A stretch of 64,000 nucleotides of DNA from Pseudarthrobacter sp. IC2-21 (GTDB lineage: Bacteria > Actinomycetota > Actinomycetes > Actinomycetales > Micrococcaceae): the NCBI RefSeq assembly GCF_034048115.1, contig NZ_CP139145.1, positions 2,542,001 to 2,606,000 of the forward strand. Direction: 5' to 3'. The translations under genes were made by a program, and so were the position numbers. Of the stretch, positions 26,362-36,420 are shown piece after piece. The notes beneath the pieces were generated by a model. It was not told where the DNA came from and did no database searches. It saw nothing but the letters and a program-made list of their open reading frames with translations. Position 1 is the first letter of the stretch. Each line of letters opens with the position of its first letter.

Positions 26362-28035
26362 GTGCCCAGCAGTACATCGCGGCGGACGGTCCTCAAGACC
26401 AGCGCCGTTTTTATGGCGTTAGGCCTGACGGCCTGTACCGGCACCCCCTCGCCGTCGCCGTCGTCCACGTCGCCTGATGCCTCCGCCCCGGCTGCGGAAC
26501 CCACCGAAACATTCACGTTCGGCACGGCGTCCCAGCCCTTGGGACTGGACCCGGCGCTCTCAAGCGATGTGGAAAGCTACCGGATCACCAGGCAGATCAT
26601 GGAGGGCCTGGTGGGAGTTGACCAGACCACCGGCAAGCCCACCCCGTTGCTGGCCACCGAATGGACCGACTCAAACGGAGGCCGCAGCTACACGTTCAAG
26701 CTCCGCACGGATGTTTTGTTCCAGGACGGCACCCCGTTCAATGCCGATGCTGTGTGCCAGAACTTCAACCGCTGGTTCGCCTTTTCCCCGGAACTGCGTG
26801 CCAAGGCGCCGGGCATTACTTTCAAGAGCGTCTTCAAGGCGCATTCGGACGAAGCAGCCCTCTCCATTTTCAAGAGCTGCACCGCCGAGGCCCCGGACAC
26901 CGTCCGGATCGACCTTACCCAGCCGTTCACGGCGTTCCTCCAAGCCCTGACGCTGCCGGCGTTCGCCATCGCCTCCCCCGCAGCCCTGGCCTTAGGCACA
27001 GCGGACGTGCTCAACCAGACCAGGCACAGCAACCCCGTTTCGGCCTTCGCCACCAATCCCGTAGGGACCGGGCCGTACAGCCTGGCAGCCTGGGACGACA
27101 CCAGCGTCCGCCTGGTCAGCCACAAGGGCTACTGGGGTGAACGCGGGCAGATCGCCACCATCAATTTTGTGACCTACGACCACCCGCAGACCCGGCTTCA
27201 GGCCCTGCTGGACGGCAAAATTGACGGGTACGACGCCGTCACGGTGGGGAACTTTGATCAGCTCGTCAAACGGGGCATGCAGATTGTCCAGCGCGACCCG
27301 TTCTCGGTGATGTACCTGGGCATGAACCAGGAAGTCCCGATCCTGCAAAACCTGAAGATCCGCCAGGCGGTTGAACTGGCGATCGACAAAGACACGCTGA
27401 TCCGCAAGTTCTTTATCGACAACACGGCCAAGGCCACCCAGTTTGTCCCGCCCAAGATCAGCGGCTTCAATAACGAAGCCCCGGAACTGGGCCACGACCC
27501 CGTCAAGGCAAAGGCCTACCTCGCCGAAGCCGGCTACGCCGGGGAAGAGCTCCGGTTCTACTACCCGCTGAACGCCACCCGTCCTTACCTTCCCACCCCG
27601 GAGAAGATCTACGCGGAACTCAGCAGGCAGCTGACCGCCGTCGGGTTTAACATCAAGCCGGTTCCGGTGGACTGGGCGGACGGATACCTCCAGAAGGTCC
27701 AGTCGCCGGGCGACCACGCGCTTCACCTGCTCGGCTGGAACGGCTCCTATTCGGACGCCGAAAACTTCGTAGGCCCGCTGTTCGGTGAGAAGAACGGTGA
27801 GTTCGGCTACCACGACCCGCAGGTCTTCTCCAAGATCAACCGGGCCCGAGGGCTGCCCGCCGGCAAGGAGCGGGACGAGCAATATCACACCATCAATGCC
27901 CAAATCGCGGCCACCGTCCCGGCCGTTCCCATCGCCTTCCCCATTTCCGCCCTGGCCCTCTCGGACCGCGTCAGCAGCTACCCGGCATCGCCCGTACTAA
28001 GTGAAGTTTTCACGAAGGTGCAGCTAAAGCCTTGA
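26362..28035 (+). CDS. ABC transporter substrate-binding lipoprotein (family 5)
   Basis: 557-residue extracytoplasmic binding protein of the oligopeptide/dipeptide/nickel (SBP family 5) type. The N-terminus has a twin-arginine-like SRRTVLKTS and a lipobox GLTAC with C25, so it may be a Tat-exported lipoprotein. [15 protein letters not shown] [34 protein letters not shown] and [10 protein letters not shown] are standard family motifs. GTG 26362 has GAGGTGAT upstream. No permease or ATPase genes adjoin, so it is an orphan that must share a transporter or act otherwise. Confidence 0.88.
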   Translation: MPSSTSRRTVLKTSAVFMALGLTACTGTPSPSPSSTSPDASAPAAEPTETFTFGTASQPLGLDPALSSDVESYRITRQIMEGLVGVDQTTGKPTPLLATEWTDSNGGRSYTFKLRTDVLFQDGTPFNADAVCQNFNRWFAFSPELRAKAPGITFKSVFKAHSDEAALSIFKSCTAEAPDTVRIDLTQPFTAFLQALTLPAFAIASPAALALGTADVLNQTRHSNPVSAFATNPVGTGPYSLAAWDDTSVRLVSHKGYWGERGQIATINFVTYDHPQTRLQALLDGKIDGYDAVTVGNFDQLVKRGMQIVQRDPFSVMYLGMNQEVPILQNLKIRQAVELAIDKDTLIRKFFIDNTAKATQFVPPKISGFNNEAPELGHDPVKAKAYLAEAGYAGEELRFYYPLNATRPYLPTPEKIYAELSRQLTAVGFNIKPVPVDWADGYLQKVQSPGDHALHLLGWNGSYSDAENFVGPLFGEKNGEFGYHDPQVFSKINRARGLPAGKERDEQYHTINAQIAATVPAVPIAFPISALALSDRVSSYPASPVLSEVFTKVQLKP

Positions 28036-28114
28036 CGGCCGGGCCCAATTTCAGTATGCGGGCCGGGCAGGGATATTCTGTGACAGCCAGAGCCGCTGCT
28101 ATCGGAGACTGATT

Positions 28115-29617
28115 GTGACCTTCATATCAAAGACCCAACATGCCGACGTCGTACTGATTGGCGGCGGCATCATGAGCGCCACCCTCGGGGCGTTCATCAA
28201 GCAGCTCGAGCCGAACTGGACCATCTCCCTGTTTGAGCGTCTGGACCAGCCGGGCTTGGAAAGCTCCGACCCCTGGAACAACGCCGGGACCGGCCACGCC
28301 GCACTGTGCGAGCTTAACTACTCCCCCGCGGCCAAGGACGGCTCGGTGAATCCCGCCAAGGCGCTGCTGATCAACGAACAGTTCCAGCTCTCCCGCCAGT
28401 TCTGGTCCCACTTGGTGCAGGAACGGCTGATCGGCTCTCCCAAGGGCTTCATCAACACGGTCCCGCACATGAGTTTTGTGATCGGCGAGAACAACACCAA
28501 GTTCCTCAAGACCCGGTACGAGGCGCTCAAGCCCCACACGCTGTTCCGGAGCATGGAGTATTCCGAGGACCACGCCCAGATCGCCAAATGGGCTCCGCTG
28601 ATCGTCAAGGGCCGCGACCCCAAGCAGCAGATCGCCGCCACCCGGGCCGCTGAGGGCACGGACGTGGACTTCGGCGCGCTGACCCGCGAGCTGACCACCT
28701 ACCTGGGCAACAACGGCGTCGAGGTCAACTACGGCCACGAGGTCACCGGCATTACCAAAGCGTCCGACGGCGGCTGGGACCTTGCGCTGAAATACCCCGC
28801 TTCCGGCGAGCATGGGAAGATCCATGCCAAGTTTGTGTTCGTCGGCGCGGGCGGCGGCGCACTGCACCTGCTGCAGGCCTCCGGAATTCCGGAGAGCAAG
28901 GGGTACGGCGGATTCCCCGTGTCCGGCCAGTTCTTCCGCTGCACCGACGAGAAGCTCGCCGCCCAGCACAGCGCCAAGGTTTACGGCCAGGCCTCCGTGG
29001 GCGCCCCGCCCATGTCCGTGCCGCACCTGGACACACGCTACGTCAACGGCAAGCGTTCACTCCTGTTCGGCCCGTACGCCGGCTTCTCCACGAACTTCCT
29101 GAAGAACGGCTCCTACCTGGACCTGCCGCTGTCCATCCGCCCCAGCAACATCATTCCGATGCTTGCCGTGGCCAAGGACAACATGGACCTCACGGCGTAC
29201 CTCATTAAAGAGGTGGCCAAGCGCCATGGCGACAAGGTGGAGGCGCTGCGCGAGTACTACCCCGAGGCCAAGGACGGCGACTGGGAACTGATCACCGCCG
29301 GCCAGCGTGTACAGATCATCAAGAAGGATCCGAAGAAGGGCGGCGTGCTGCAGTTCGGCACTGAAGTGATCGCCGGCCGCGATGGCTCGATCGGAGCGCT
29401 CCTGGGTGCGTCACCCGGAGCGTCCACTGCCGTGCCCATCATGATCGAACTGCTGCAGAAAGCCTTCCCGAAGAGCTTCAAGGGCTGGCAGGGCAAGCTG
29501 AAGGACATGATGCCCGGCTACGGCGTGCAGCTTGACGAGCACCCGGACCTGGCAGCCGAGCTCGAAGCGGCAACAGCGAAGGCTCTGCAGTTGGAAAGCG
29601 TTCCCGCGCACCCCTGA
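28115..29617 (+). CDS. mqo: malate:quinone oxidoreductase
   Basis: 500-residue FAD enzyme at the membrane face. It oxidises malate to oxaloacetate and passes electrons to menaquinone, replacing or backing up malate dehydrogenase in the TCA cycle. The FAD-binding [14 protein letters not shown] is at the N-terminus, then [38 protein letters not shown] and the C-terminal [15 protein letters not shown], all Mqo signatures. Start is GTG 28115 with GGAGA 7 nt upstream. It stands alone between the binding protein and the RND pump. Confidence 0.96.
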   Translation: MTFISKTQHADVVLIGGGIMSATLGAFIKQLEPNWTISLFERLDQPGLESSDPWNNAGTGHAALCELNYSPAAKDGSVNPAKALLINEQFQLSRQFWSHLVQERLIGSPKGFINTVPHMSFVIGENNTKFLKTRYEALKPHTLFRSMEYSEDHAQIAKWAPLIVKGRDPKQQIAATRAAEGTDVDFGALTRELTTYLGNNGVEVNYGHEVTGITKASDGGWDLALKYPASGEHGKIHAKFVFVGAGGGALHLLQASGIPESKGYGGFPVSGQFFRCTDEKLAAQHSAKVYGQASVGAPPMSVPHLDTRYVNGKRSLLFGPYAGFSTNFLKNGSYLDLPLSIRPSNIIPMLAVAKDNMDLTAYLIKEVAKRHGDKVEALREYYPEAKDGDWELITAGQRVQIIKKDPKKGGVLQFGTEVIAGRDGSIGALLGASPGASTAVPIMIELLQKAFPKSFKGWQGKLKDMMPGYGVQLDEHPDLAAELEAATAKALQLESVPAHP

Positions 29618-29682
29618 CGCATCGCCGGCCTGGCGGGCAGGTCCGGTCCCAGCAGTTCGTCAATCCCACAGGAGACCAAGCG

Positions 29683-32600
29683 ATGTTCCGGCTGGCACAA
29701 CTTTCCCTGGCAAACCGGGCACTGATCGCGCTGATCACCGTGTTCGCATCGGTGTTCGGCGTGATCACCATGTCATCGCTGAAACAGGAACTCATCCCTT
29801 CCATCGAGTTTCCGCAGATCACGGTTCTGACGCCCATGCCCGGCGCGTCCCCGGAAGTGGTAGACAAGCAGGTCAGCGCGCCGCTGGAGACCGCTTTGAA
29901 CGGTGTGGAGGGTCTGGAGTCAACCTCCTCCACCTCGCGCAACGGCTCATCCCAGATCACTTTGGTCTTCACGTACGGGACAAATCTTGACCGGGCCCGG
30001 AACCAGATCGACCGTGCCATTTCCAACGCCAAGCGTTCCCTGCCGGCGGATGTGCAGCCGCAGGCTTTCGCGGGCAGCATCAGCGACTTCCCCATCGTGT
30101 TCCTGGCCGTGTCCTCGGACAAGCCGCTGAGCGAGCTGAACTCCGATCTCCAGCGGCTCTCCGTTCCCCGGCTGCAGAAAATCGACGGCGTCCGGGGCGC
30201 CGACGTGACGGGCGGCGCCACCCAGCACATCGAGGTCCTGCCGCGGCCCGAGGCGATGGCGGCCAGCGGCGCCACCATGGAATCAATCCGAAACGCGCTG
30301 AGCAACAACGGATCGCTGATCCCGGCCGGCACCATCGAGGAACAGGGCAAAACCCTGTCCCTCCAGATCGGCAGCCCGGTGGACTCCCTGGACGCCATCA
30401 AGGCGCTGCCCCTCGGCGGTGCCAAAAACGGCGCCACCATCGGCACGGTCGCGGACGTCAGCCTCAAGGACAATGAGCGCACGTCCATTACCCGCACCAA
30501 CGGCCAGGAAACCCTCGCGGTTTCGGTCACCAAGAAGCCTGAAGGCGACACCGTGGGGATCTCCCACGCCGTGAACGATTCGCTGGCCGGGCTTGAGGCT
30601 GAACTGGGATCCAACGCCAAGTTCACCCCCGTCTTCGACCAGGCCCCGTTCATCGAAAAGTCCATCAAGGACCTCACCACCGAAGGCCTGCTCGGGCTGG
30701 GCTTCGCGGTGGCGGTCATCCTGGTGTTCCTGATGTCCACACGCTCCACCCTGGTGACAGCGGTATCCATTCCCCTGTCGCTTCTGGTGACCTTCATCGG
30801 CCTCTCGGCGACGGGCTATTCGCTGAATATTCTGACTTTGGGCGGCCTCACCATCGCGATCGGCCGTGTGGTGGATGACTCCATCGTGGTGATCGAGAAC
30901 ATCAAGCGCCACCTCAGCTACGGCGAGGAGAAAGTGGCCGCGATCCTCACCGCGATCCGCGAAGTGGCCGGCGCCATTACCGCCTCCACCCTGACCACCG
31001 TGGCCGTCTTCCTGCCGATCGCTTTTGTGGGCGAACTCGCCGGCGAACTGTTCCGGCCCTTCGCGCTGACAGTCACCATGGCGCTGCTGGCATCGCTGCT
31101 GGTCTCGCTGACGATCGTCCCGGTCCTGGCCTACTGGTTCCTGAAGAGCCCGGCTGTTGCCGCGCCCGGGTCCGCTGCCGCCCGTGAGGCTGCGGCCGCG
31201 GCCCGGGCCAAGGCACACGAGTCGGAAGAGAGGAGCCCGCTCCAGCGCGCATACCTGCCAATTCTGGGCAAGACCCAGAAACATCCCGTGTGGACTCTCG
31301 TGGCGGCCCTCCTGGTGCTCGGCGGGACGGGGGCGATGACCCCGCTCCTGGCCACCAACCTCCTCGGCGATTCCGGCCAGAACAGCATGACGGTCCGGCA
31401 GGTGATGCCGGCGGGAACAAGCCTGGCCGAAACCAGCTCCGCTGCGGTAAGGGTTGAGGAAGTCCTTCGCGGCATCGACGGCGTCAAGAACGTCCAGGTC
31501 ACATCCGGCAATGCCCAGGCAGGCTTCGCCGCGCTCACCTCCTCCGGCTCCTCCAACTCCACGTTCACCGTGGTGACCGACGAGAAAGTGAACCAGGCAA
31601 AGCTCCAGGCCACGGTACGCACCAAACTGGCCGACGTGGCCGGAGCCGGAAAAGTCACCGTCGGCTCCCAGCAAGGTGGCTTCGGCACATCCTCCACGGT
31701 GGACATCACCATCAAGGCCGCTACCTCCGCGGACCTCCGCACCGCCAGCGACGCCGTGGTGGAAGCCATGAACGGTGTCCCGGAGACCAGCGAAGTGAGC
31801 ACCAACCTGGCAGCCAGCCAGCCGGTGGTCCAGGTCAAGGTGGACCGCGCCAAAACGGTGGCCGCGGGCCTTAACGAGCAGCAGGTGGCCGGCGTCCTGG
31901 CCGCCACCATCAGCCCTGTCCCGGCCGGCACGGTACGGATCGACACCAACGACTTCCCCGTCCAGATCGGCAAGGGCACCCGGTTCACCAGCATCGACGC
32001 GGTGCGCAGCATCCCCCTGCCGGCGGCAGCCGGCCCCGTGACGCTGGGCAGCATCGCCAGCGTGGAGCAGGTGGACGTGCCCGTCTCCATCACCTCAAGC
32101 AACGGCCAGCGGACCGCGAAAGTCTCCGTCACGCCGTCGGGCTCCAACCTTGGCGCGGTGAACGCGGAGGTGCAGAAGCGCCTCGCGGCGGTCAGCCTGC
32201 CCGCCGGTGTGACGGCGGAGCTCGGCGGCGCCACCACGCAGCAGGCCGAATCGTTCCGGCAGCTGGGCCTGGCGCTGCTCGCGGCCATCGCCATCGTGTA
32301 CGTCATCATGGTGGCCACCTTCAAGTCCCTGGTCCAGCCGCTGATCCTGCTGGTCTCGGTTCCCTTTGCCGCCACCGGAGCCGTTGCGCTGCTGCTGGCC
32401 ACCGGTGTCCCGCTGGGCCTGCCCTCGCTGATCGGCATGCTGATGCTGGTGGGAATCGTCGTCACCAATGCGATCGTGCTCATCGACCTCATCAACCAGT
32501 ACCGGAAGCCACGGAACGGCCTGCCCGGAATGACGGTGGCGGACGCCATCACGCACGGCGCGCGGCAGCGCCTCCGCCCCATCCTGATGACCGCCCTCGC

Positions 32601-32904
32601 CACCGTGTTCGCGTTGACGCCGATGGCCCTGGGACTCACCGGGGGCGGCGGTTTCATCTCCCAGCCCCTGGCGGTGGTGGTCATTGGCGGACTGGTCTCC
32701 TCCACTGCACTGACCCTGGTCCTGGTGCCGGTTCTGTACCGTCTGGTGGAGGGCCGGCGGGAACGCAAATCGCTGCTGCGCGCCATGCAGGAGCGCCCTG
32801 AGTTTGCGGCGCCGGACGACGTCGATGCGGAATTCAGCGACTGGACCACCGGCATGACCCCCAAGGTCAGCGGCCGCCGCGCCGCCGCGGGGAACCCCGA
32901 ATAA
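29683..32904 (+). CDS. RND-family (AcrB-like, HAE1) efflux transporter
   Basis: 1073-residue proton-driven exporter in the cytoplasmic membrane. The first membrane helix is at residues 10-30, and a large extracytoplasmic loop follows (to about 335). Helices 2-7 include LNILTLGGLTIAIGRVVDDSIVVIENI, which carries the paired aspartates of proton relay. A second loop and helices 8-12 (ILVSVPFAATGAVALLLATG, LIGMLMLVGIVVTNAIVLIDLI) complete the fold. ATG 29683 has AGGAGA upstream. Resembles SwrC/YerP pumps of monoderm bacteria. No adaptor protein or outer-membrane factor gene is adjacent. Substrate unknown. Confidence 0.92.
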   Translation: MFRLAQLSLANRALIALITVFASVFGVITMSSLKQELIPSIEFPQITVLTPMPGASPEVVDKQVSAPLETALNGVEGLESTSSTSRNGSSQITLVFTYGTNLDRARNQIDRAISNAKRSLPADVQPQAFAGSISDFPIVFLAVSSDKPLSELNSDLQRLSVPRLQKIDGVRGADVTGGATQHIEVLPRPEAMAASGATMESIRNALSNNGSLIPAGTIEEQGKTLSLQIGSPVDSLDAIKALPLGGAKNGATIGTVADVSLKDNERTSITRTNGQETLAVSVTKKPEGDTVGISHAVNDSLAGLEAELGSNAKFTPVFDQAPFIEKSIKDLTTEGLLGLGFAVAVILVFLMSTRSTLVTAVSIPLSLLVTFIGLSATGYSLNILTLGGLTIAIGRVVDDSIVVIENIKRHLSYGEEKVAAILTAIREVAGAITASTLTTVAVFLPIAFVGELAGELFRPFALTVTMALLASLLVSLTIVPVLAYWFLKSPAVAAPGSAAAREAAAAARAKAHESEERSPLQRAYLPILGKTQKHPVWTLVAALLVLGGTGAMTPLLATNLLGDSGQNSMTVRQVMPAGTSLAETSSAAVRVEEVLRGIDGVKNVQVTSGNAQAGFAALTSSGSSNSTFTVVTDEKVNQAKLQATVRTKLADVAGAGKVTVGSQQGGFGTSSTVDITIKAATSADLRTASDAVVEAMNGVPETSEVSTNLAASQPVVQVKVDRAKTVAAGLNEQQVAGVLAATISPVPAGTVRIDTNDFPVQIGKGTRFTSIDAVRSIPLPAAAGPVTLGSIASVEQVDVPVSITSSNGQRTAKVSVTPSGSNLGAVNAEVQKRLAAVSLPAGVTAELGGATTQQAESFRQLGLALLAAIAIVYVIMVATFKSLVQPLILLVSVPFAATGAVALLLATGVPLGLPSLIGMLMLVGIVVTNAIVLIDLINQYRKPRNGLPGMTVADAITHGARQRLRPILMTALATVFALTPMALGLTGGGGFISQPLAVVVIGGLVSSTALTLVLVPVLYRLVEGRRERKSLLRAMQERPEFAAPDDVDAEFSDWTTGMTPKVSGRRAAAGNPE

Positions 32905-32946
32905 AAAGGGAATATTCCGTTCCGTGCTGCGTTATACCTGTCGATA

Positions 32947-32976
32947 CATGCAAACGCATGAAAATCAGGGTATAGT
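32947..32976 (+). promoter_or_regulatory. promoter with overlapping palindromic operator, LLM-marR operon
   Basis: TATAGT (32971-32976) is a good -10. Exactly where the -35 should lie is the inverted repeat CATGC AAAC GCATG (32947-32960). A larger imperfect repeat (TATACCTG before, CAGGGTATA after) surrounds it. A MarR dimer bound here would block RNA polymerase. A separate GGAATATTCC palindrome is at 32909-32918. Confidence 0.55.
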
Positions 32977-33016
32977 GGAAGCAACCCCAGAGAAGTCCAG
33001 GAACGGAAGGCCAATC

Positions 33017-34126
33017 ATGCAAATCGGCGTATTCAGCGTCAGTGACATCACCACTGACCCCACAACCGGCCGGACGCCCACGGAGAACGACCGCATCAAG
33101 GCGTCCGTGGCGATCGCCAAGAAGGTCGAAGAAATCGGCATGGATGTCTACGCCATCGGCGAGCACCACAACCGCCCGTTCTTCTCCTCCTCGCCCACCA
33201 CCACACTGGCGTACATCGCCGCGCAGACTGAGCGGATCACCCTTTCGACGGCCACCACGCTGATCACCACCAACGATCCGGTCAAGATCGCCGAAGACTT
33301 TGCCATGCTGCAGCACCTGGCCGACGGCCGCGTGGACCTGGTGCTGGGCCGCGGCAACACCGCCCCCGTCTACCCGTGGTTCGGCAAGAACATCCAGGAC
33401 GGCGTGGAACTGGCCATCGAGAACTACAGCCTGCTGCGCCGGCTCTGGGATGAGGACACCGTCAACTGGTCCGGTAAGTTCCGCACCCCGCTGCAGAACT
33501 TCACCTCCACCCCGCGTCCCCTCGACGGCGTCGCGCCTTTCGTCTGGCACGGCTCCATCCGCACGCCGCAGATCGCCGAAGTGGCCGCCTATTACGGCGA
33601 CGGCTTCTTCGCGAACAACATCTTCTGGCCCAAGGAGCACTACCAGCAGCTGATCGGCCTCTACCGTGAGCGCTACGAGCACTACGGCCACGGCAAGGCC
33701 GATCAGGCAATCGTGGGCCTCGGCGGCCAGTTCTTCATGCGCAAGAACTCCCAGGACGCCGTCAAGGAATTCCGCCCCTACTTCGACAACGCCCCCGTCT
33801 ACGGCCACGGCCCCTCGATGGAAGACTTCACCTCACAGACCCCCCTCACCGTGGGCAGCCCGCAGGAGGTCATCGAAAAGACCCTGTCGTTCCGCGAGTA
33901 CTTCGGCGACTACCAGCGCCAGCTCTTCCTGATCGACCACGCAGGCCTGCCGCTGAAGACCGTGCTGGAGCAGCTGGACCTGTTCGGCGAGGAAGTCCTG
34001 CCGGTGCTGCGCAGGGAATACGCCGAGAAGACGCCGGCCCACGTTCCGGAACCGCCCACCCACGCCGGCCGCGTTGCTGCACTCATGGCATCCCGGGCCA
34101 GCGAAACAGCACCCTCGGAGGCGTGA
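33017..34126 (+). CDS. LLM-class flavin-dependent oxidoreductase
   Basis: 369-residue luciferase-like (alpha/beta barrel, FMN/F420-type) monooxygenase or reductase. IGVFSVSDIT, YAIGEHHNRPFFSSSP, TTLITTNDPVKIAEDFAMLQHLADGRVDLVLGRGN and FVWHGSIRTPQIAEVAAYYGDGFF are the characteristic sheet and phosphate-binding segments. ATG 33017 has GGAAGG upstream; the frame from 32924 runs through the promoter and is rejected. The stop overlaps the start of a MarR gene by one base, so the two form one operon. Substrate unknown; possibly an organic compound sensed by the MarR protein. Confidence 0.9.
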   Translation: MQIGVFSVSDITTDPTTGRTPTENDRIKASVAIAKKVEEIGMDVYAIGEHHNRPFFSSSPTTTLAYIAAQTERITLSTATTLITTNDPVKIAEDFAMLQHLADGRVDLVLGRGNTAPVYPWFGKNIQDGVELAIENYSLLRRLWDEDTVNWSGKFRTPLQNFTSTPRPLDGVAPFVWHGSIRTPQIAEVAAYYGDGFFANNIFWPKEHYQQLIGLYRERYEHYGHGKADQAIVGLGGQFFMRKNSQDAVKEFRPYFDNAPVYGHGPSMEDFTSQTPLTVGSPQEVIEKTLSFREYFGDYQRQLFLIDHAGLPLKTVLEQLDLFGEEVLPVLRREYAEKTPAHVPEPPTHAGRVAALMASRASETAPSEA

Positions 34127-34596
34127 TGGCTGCCGAAGGGAAGGAAGCTCCGAGCCGCCTCGCCGCGGAAACCTGGGAGTCCCTGTTCCGGGCACAGGTT
34201 GCGGTGATGCGCCGGCTCCAGGCCGGAAAAGCGTTCCGCGATGTGGCCATCAACGAGTACGACGTCCTGTTCACGCTCTCCCGGTGCCCCTCCGGGTGGC
34301 TACGCCTCAATGAGCTTAACCACCATGTCCTGCTGAGCCAGTCAAGCCTCAGCAGGCTGGTGGAGCGGCTGGAAAAGCGCGGCCTTGTGGACCGGATGCC
34401 CGCACCCGACGACGGCCGGGGCGTGCTGCTCAAGCTCACGGAGGAGGGGGCGGCCCTGCAGAAGGAGATCGGCCGCGAACACGTGCGGGACATCTCCGAC
34501 CTGGTGGGACCCGCCCTGACGGCGGCGGAGCAGAAAGAGCTTCAGCGGCTGACGGACAAGCTCCGCCAATCCGTGGCAGCCAAACCCGTCAAGTGA
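34126..34596 (+). CDS. MarR-family regulator of the LLM operon
   Basis: 156-residue MarR protein. INEYDVLFTLSRCPSGWLRL leads to LNHHVLLSQSSLSRLVERLEKRGLV (recognition helix), and MPAPDDGRGVLLKLTEEGAAL is the wing. A TGATG overlap joins it to the oxidoreductase gene and CGGAGG precedes it. Autoregulation through the palindrome at 32947-32960 is likely from the arrangement. Its position after, rather than divergent from, the target gene is less common. Confidence 0.9.
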   Translation: MAAEGKEAPSRLAAETWESLFRAQVAVMRRLQAGKAFRDVAINEYDVLFTLSRCPSGWLRLNELNHHVLLSQSSLSRLVERLEKRGLVDRMPAPDDGRGVLLKLTEEGAALQKEIGREHVRDISDLVGPALTAAEQKELQRLTDKLRQSVAAKPVK

Positions 34597-34619
34597 GCCG
34601 CCGCGGTTTGGGGAACGCG

Positions 34620-35426
34620 TTAGCCCAGGACCAGCAGCCTGGCCGGATCCTCAACGGGCAGTTGGCCGTTGACCACCGCGGTGACGCGGAGCTCGTTCAG
34701 GGTCAGCCGGCCGCCCACGGTGGACAGGAATGCCGTGTCCGAGGAGTCGCGGCCTGCCGTGATCCGCAGCATCGACTCCCGCGGGGCCAGCCCCGTGGGG
34801 TCGATGACATGCCAGGCGCCATTGATGTGGCCCTCTGCCACGGCATGAAAATCCATCGGCGCCAGGCCTGGCGCGTACACGGCCGCGAGCCGTGCCGGGA
34901 TGTCCTTCGAACGGAGCAGCGCGATCGCCAGGTGCGCGAAGTCGCGGCACACCCCCCGGCGGTGCAGGAGCGTTTCCACGGCGCCGTCGGTCCCCCGGGA
35001 CGAACCACTGATGTACCTCAATTCTCCGTAGACCCAGTTCCGGACGGACTGAAGCAGTTCCTCCCCGTGCAGGCCGCCGAATTCCGCGTAGGCGGTGGGC
35101 AGGAGCCGGTCGGACTCCGCATAGCGGCTCGGCCGGACATACCGGATGAGCTCCGCCAGGGTTGACTCTTCCGGCTCCGCCCTGCCCGCCACCGTCGCCG
35201 AGTAGTCAACCGTCACTTCGGCCGGGTCGGCAAACTCCATGTAGTGCAGGCGTCCGCCGTGATAGTCGGCCAGTTCGTGGAACGGGACCGCAGACCCGCC
35301 GGCCGTGACCGTGAGCGATTCGTCAAACGAGGTGTAGCCGGGGTTCCTGGCTACGGCAATGGCCAGAGCCACCTTGGTGTCAGCCACGGTCTTAAAAACC
35401 ATGCGTGCGGCAACGGTGCGTTCCAT
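34620..35426 (-). CDS. transglutaminase-like cysteine protease
   Basis: 268 residues. An N-terminal beta domain resembles the bacterial transglutaminase N-domain. The transglutaminase-like core follows with the triad C160 (RRGVCRDFAHLAIALLR), H194 (MDFHAVAEG) and D209 (HVIDPTGLAPR). No signal peptide, so it is cytoplasmic, as usual for this subfamily; the reaction is probably peptide or amide hydrolysis, with no known substrate. ATG 35426 has GGAG 4 nt upstream. Convergent with the MarR gene, 23 bp apart. Confidence 0.87.
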   Translation of the reverse strand: MERTVAARMVFKTVADTKVALAIAVARNPGYTSFDESLTVTAGGSAVPFHELADYHGGRLHYMEFADPAEVTVDYSATVAGRAEPEESTLAELIRYVRPSRYAESDRLLPTAYAEFGGLHGEELLQSVRNWVYGELRYISGSSRGTDGAVETLLHRRGVCRDFAHLAIALLRSKDIPARLAAVYAPGLAPMDFHAVAEGHINGAWHVIDPTGLAPRESMLRITAGRDSSDTAFLSTVGGRLTLNELRVTAVVNGQLPVEDPARLLVLG

Positions 35427-35496
35427 GTATCTCCGGGGTATGAGGTAGGTGCAGAACAGCCGCTCCGGCCCGGCGGTGATGGCGCCGGCGGCGGGG

Positions 35497-36324
35497 CTAG
35501 TTTTTGATCTCCAGAGACATTAGCATCCGCTGCACGTTCGCGAAGTCCGTCCCCTCGTTGACGTACTTGGCGGCCTGGTCAAGGGTGTCAAAGGCCTTGG
35601 CGGGAGCCACCTTTTCATCGGGGGCAAAGGGTTTCAGGGCTATCACGTCACCGAACGAATAGTCCCCTTTGCCCGCCGTGCCGCGGACCACGTTGCGCAG
35701 TTCGCAGGCCTGACCGTCCGCCCCGCCCACGATGTTGGTGATGCCGTACGAGCCGAAGTACCGGTAGCCCTGGATCACGCGGTACACGGCGTGCGGCGCG
35801 ATGGTGCCTTCGCCGGTAAGGCCGGGCAGGGCCACCGGCACGCTGCTGATGACCACATAGGGTTTCTTCCCGCTGTCCGGGCACAAAACCTCCGACGGCG
35901 GCAGTCCGGTCCGCAGGGCCGCCATGAAGGTGCCGTCCTGTTTTTTCACCTCGATTTTCAGCGCGCCGGGAAGGGTCCCGTCCTCGGGGGTGACGGACTG
36001 GGCGATCCATTCTTCGGGCAGGTCAAAACTGACGGTCCGGCCGGGGTCGGTAAAGGTCTTCCACGCGCTTGCCGTGGCGGCCGGGCCAGGCGTCGCGGTG
36101 GGCGAACCGCTCCCGGCGACCGGCCTCGACGCCGATGGAGTGCCCTGCGTTCCCGTACTGCCCTGAGTGCCCGGGTTGCCCGGGGCGGCCCCGGAGGACG
36201 TGCCCGGCTGCGCCGTCCACGCCGGGCTGCTGCCGCCGCCGGGGGCACTGCATCCGGCAGCCAGGGTCCCGGCCATCAGTAACGCCGCCGCCCGAAATCC
36301 CCAGAATGTCGCCCTGCTCCTCAT
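35497..36324 (-). CDS. lipoprotein of unknown function
   Basis: 275 residues. Signal peptide with lipobox LAAGC (C25), a Gly/Ser/Thr/Pro-rich linker (26-85), then a compact domain starting WKTFTDPGRTVSFDLPEEWIAQ, a pattern common in actinobacterial lipoproteins that resemble PsbP/LpqN-like folds. A Cys pair (EVLCPDSG and QACELRN) may form a disulfide. I do not recognise a specific function. Probably anchored on the outer face of the membrane. The ribosome binding site is weak (GGCGGG). Confidence 0.75.
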   Translation of the reverse strand: MRSRATFWGFRAAALLMAGTLAAGCSAPGGGSSPAWTAQPGTSSGAAPGNPGTQGSTGTQGTPSASRPVAGSGSPTATPGPAATASAWKTFTDPGRTVSFDLPEEWIAQSVTPEDGTLPGALKIEVKKQDGTFMAALRTGLPPSEVLCPDSGKKPYVVISSVPVALPGLTGEGTIAPHAVYRVIQGYRYFGSYGITNIVGGADGQACELRNVVRGTAGKGDYSFGDVIALKPFAPDEKVAPAKAFDTLDQAAKYVNEGTDFANVQRMLMSLEIKN

Positions 36325-36420
36325 CCCGCCAGCCTATCGGCAGGTAAAAGCGGACCGGAGAACAGGAGCCTCGTGTCGCCGTCGGCCCCTCCCCCCAGCC
36401 AAAGGGCTAGGGTGGGGAGC

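Noticed and set aside
31131..33014. A 627-residue minus-strand frame opposite the RND pump
   Set aside because: Low-complexity Ser/Thr/Arg composition with no family motifs; an antisense shadow produced by high GC at third positions.
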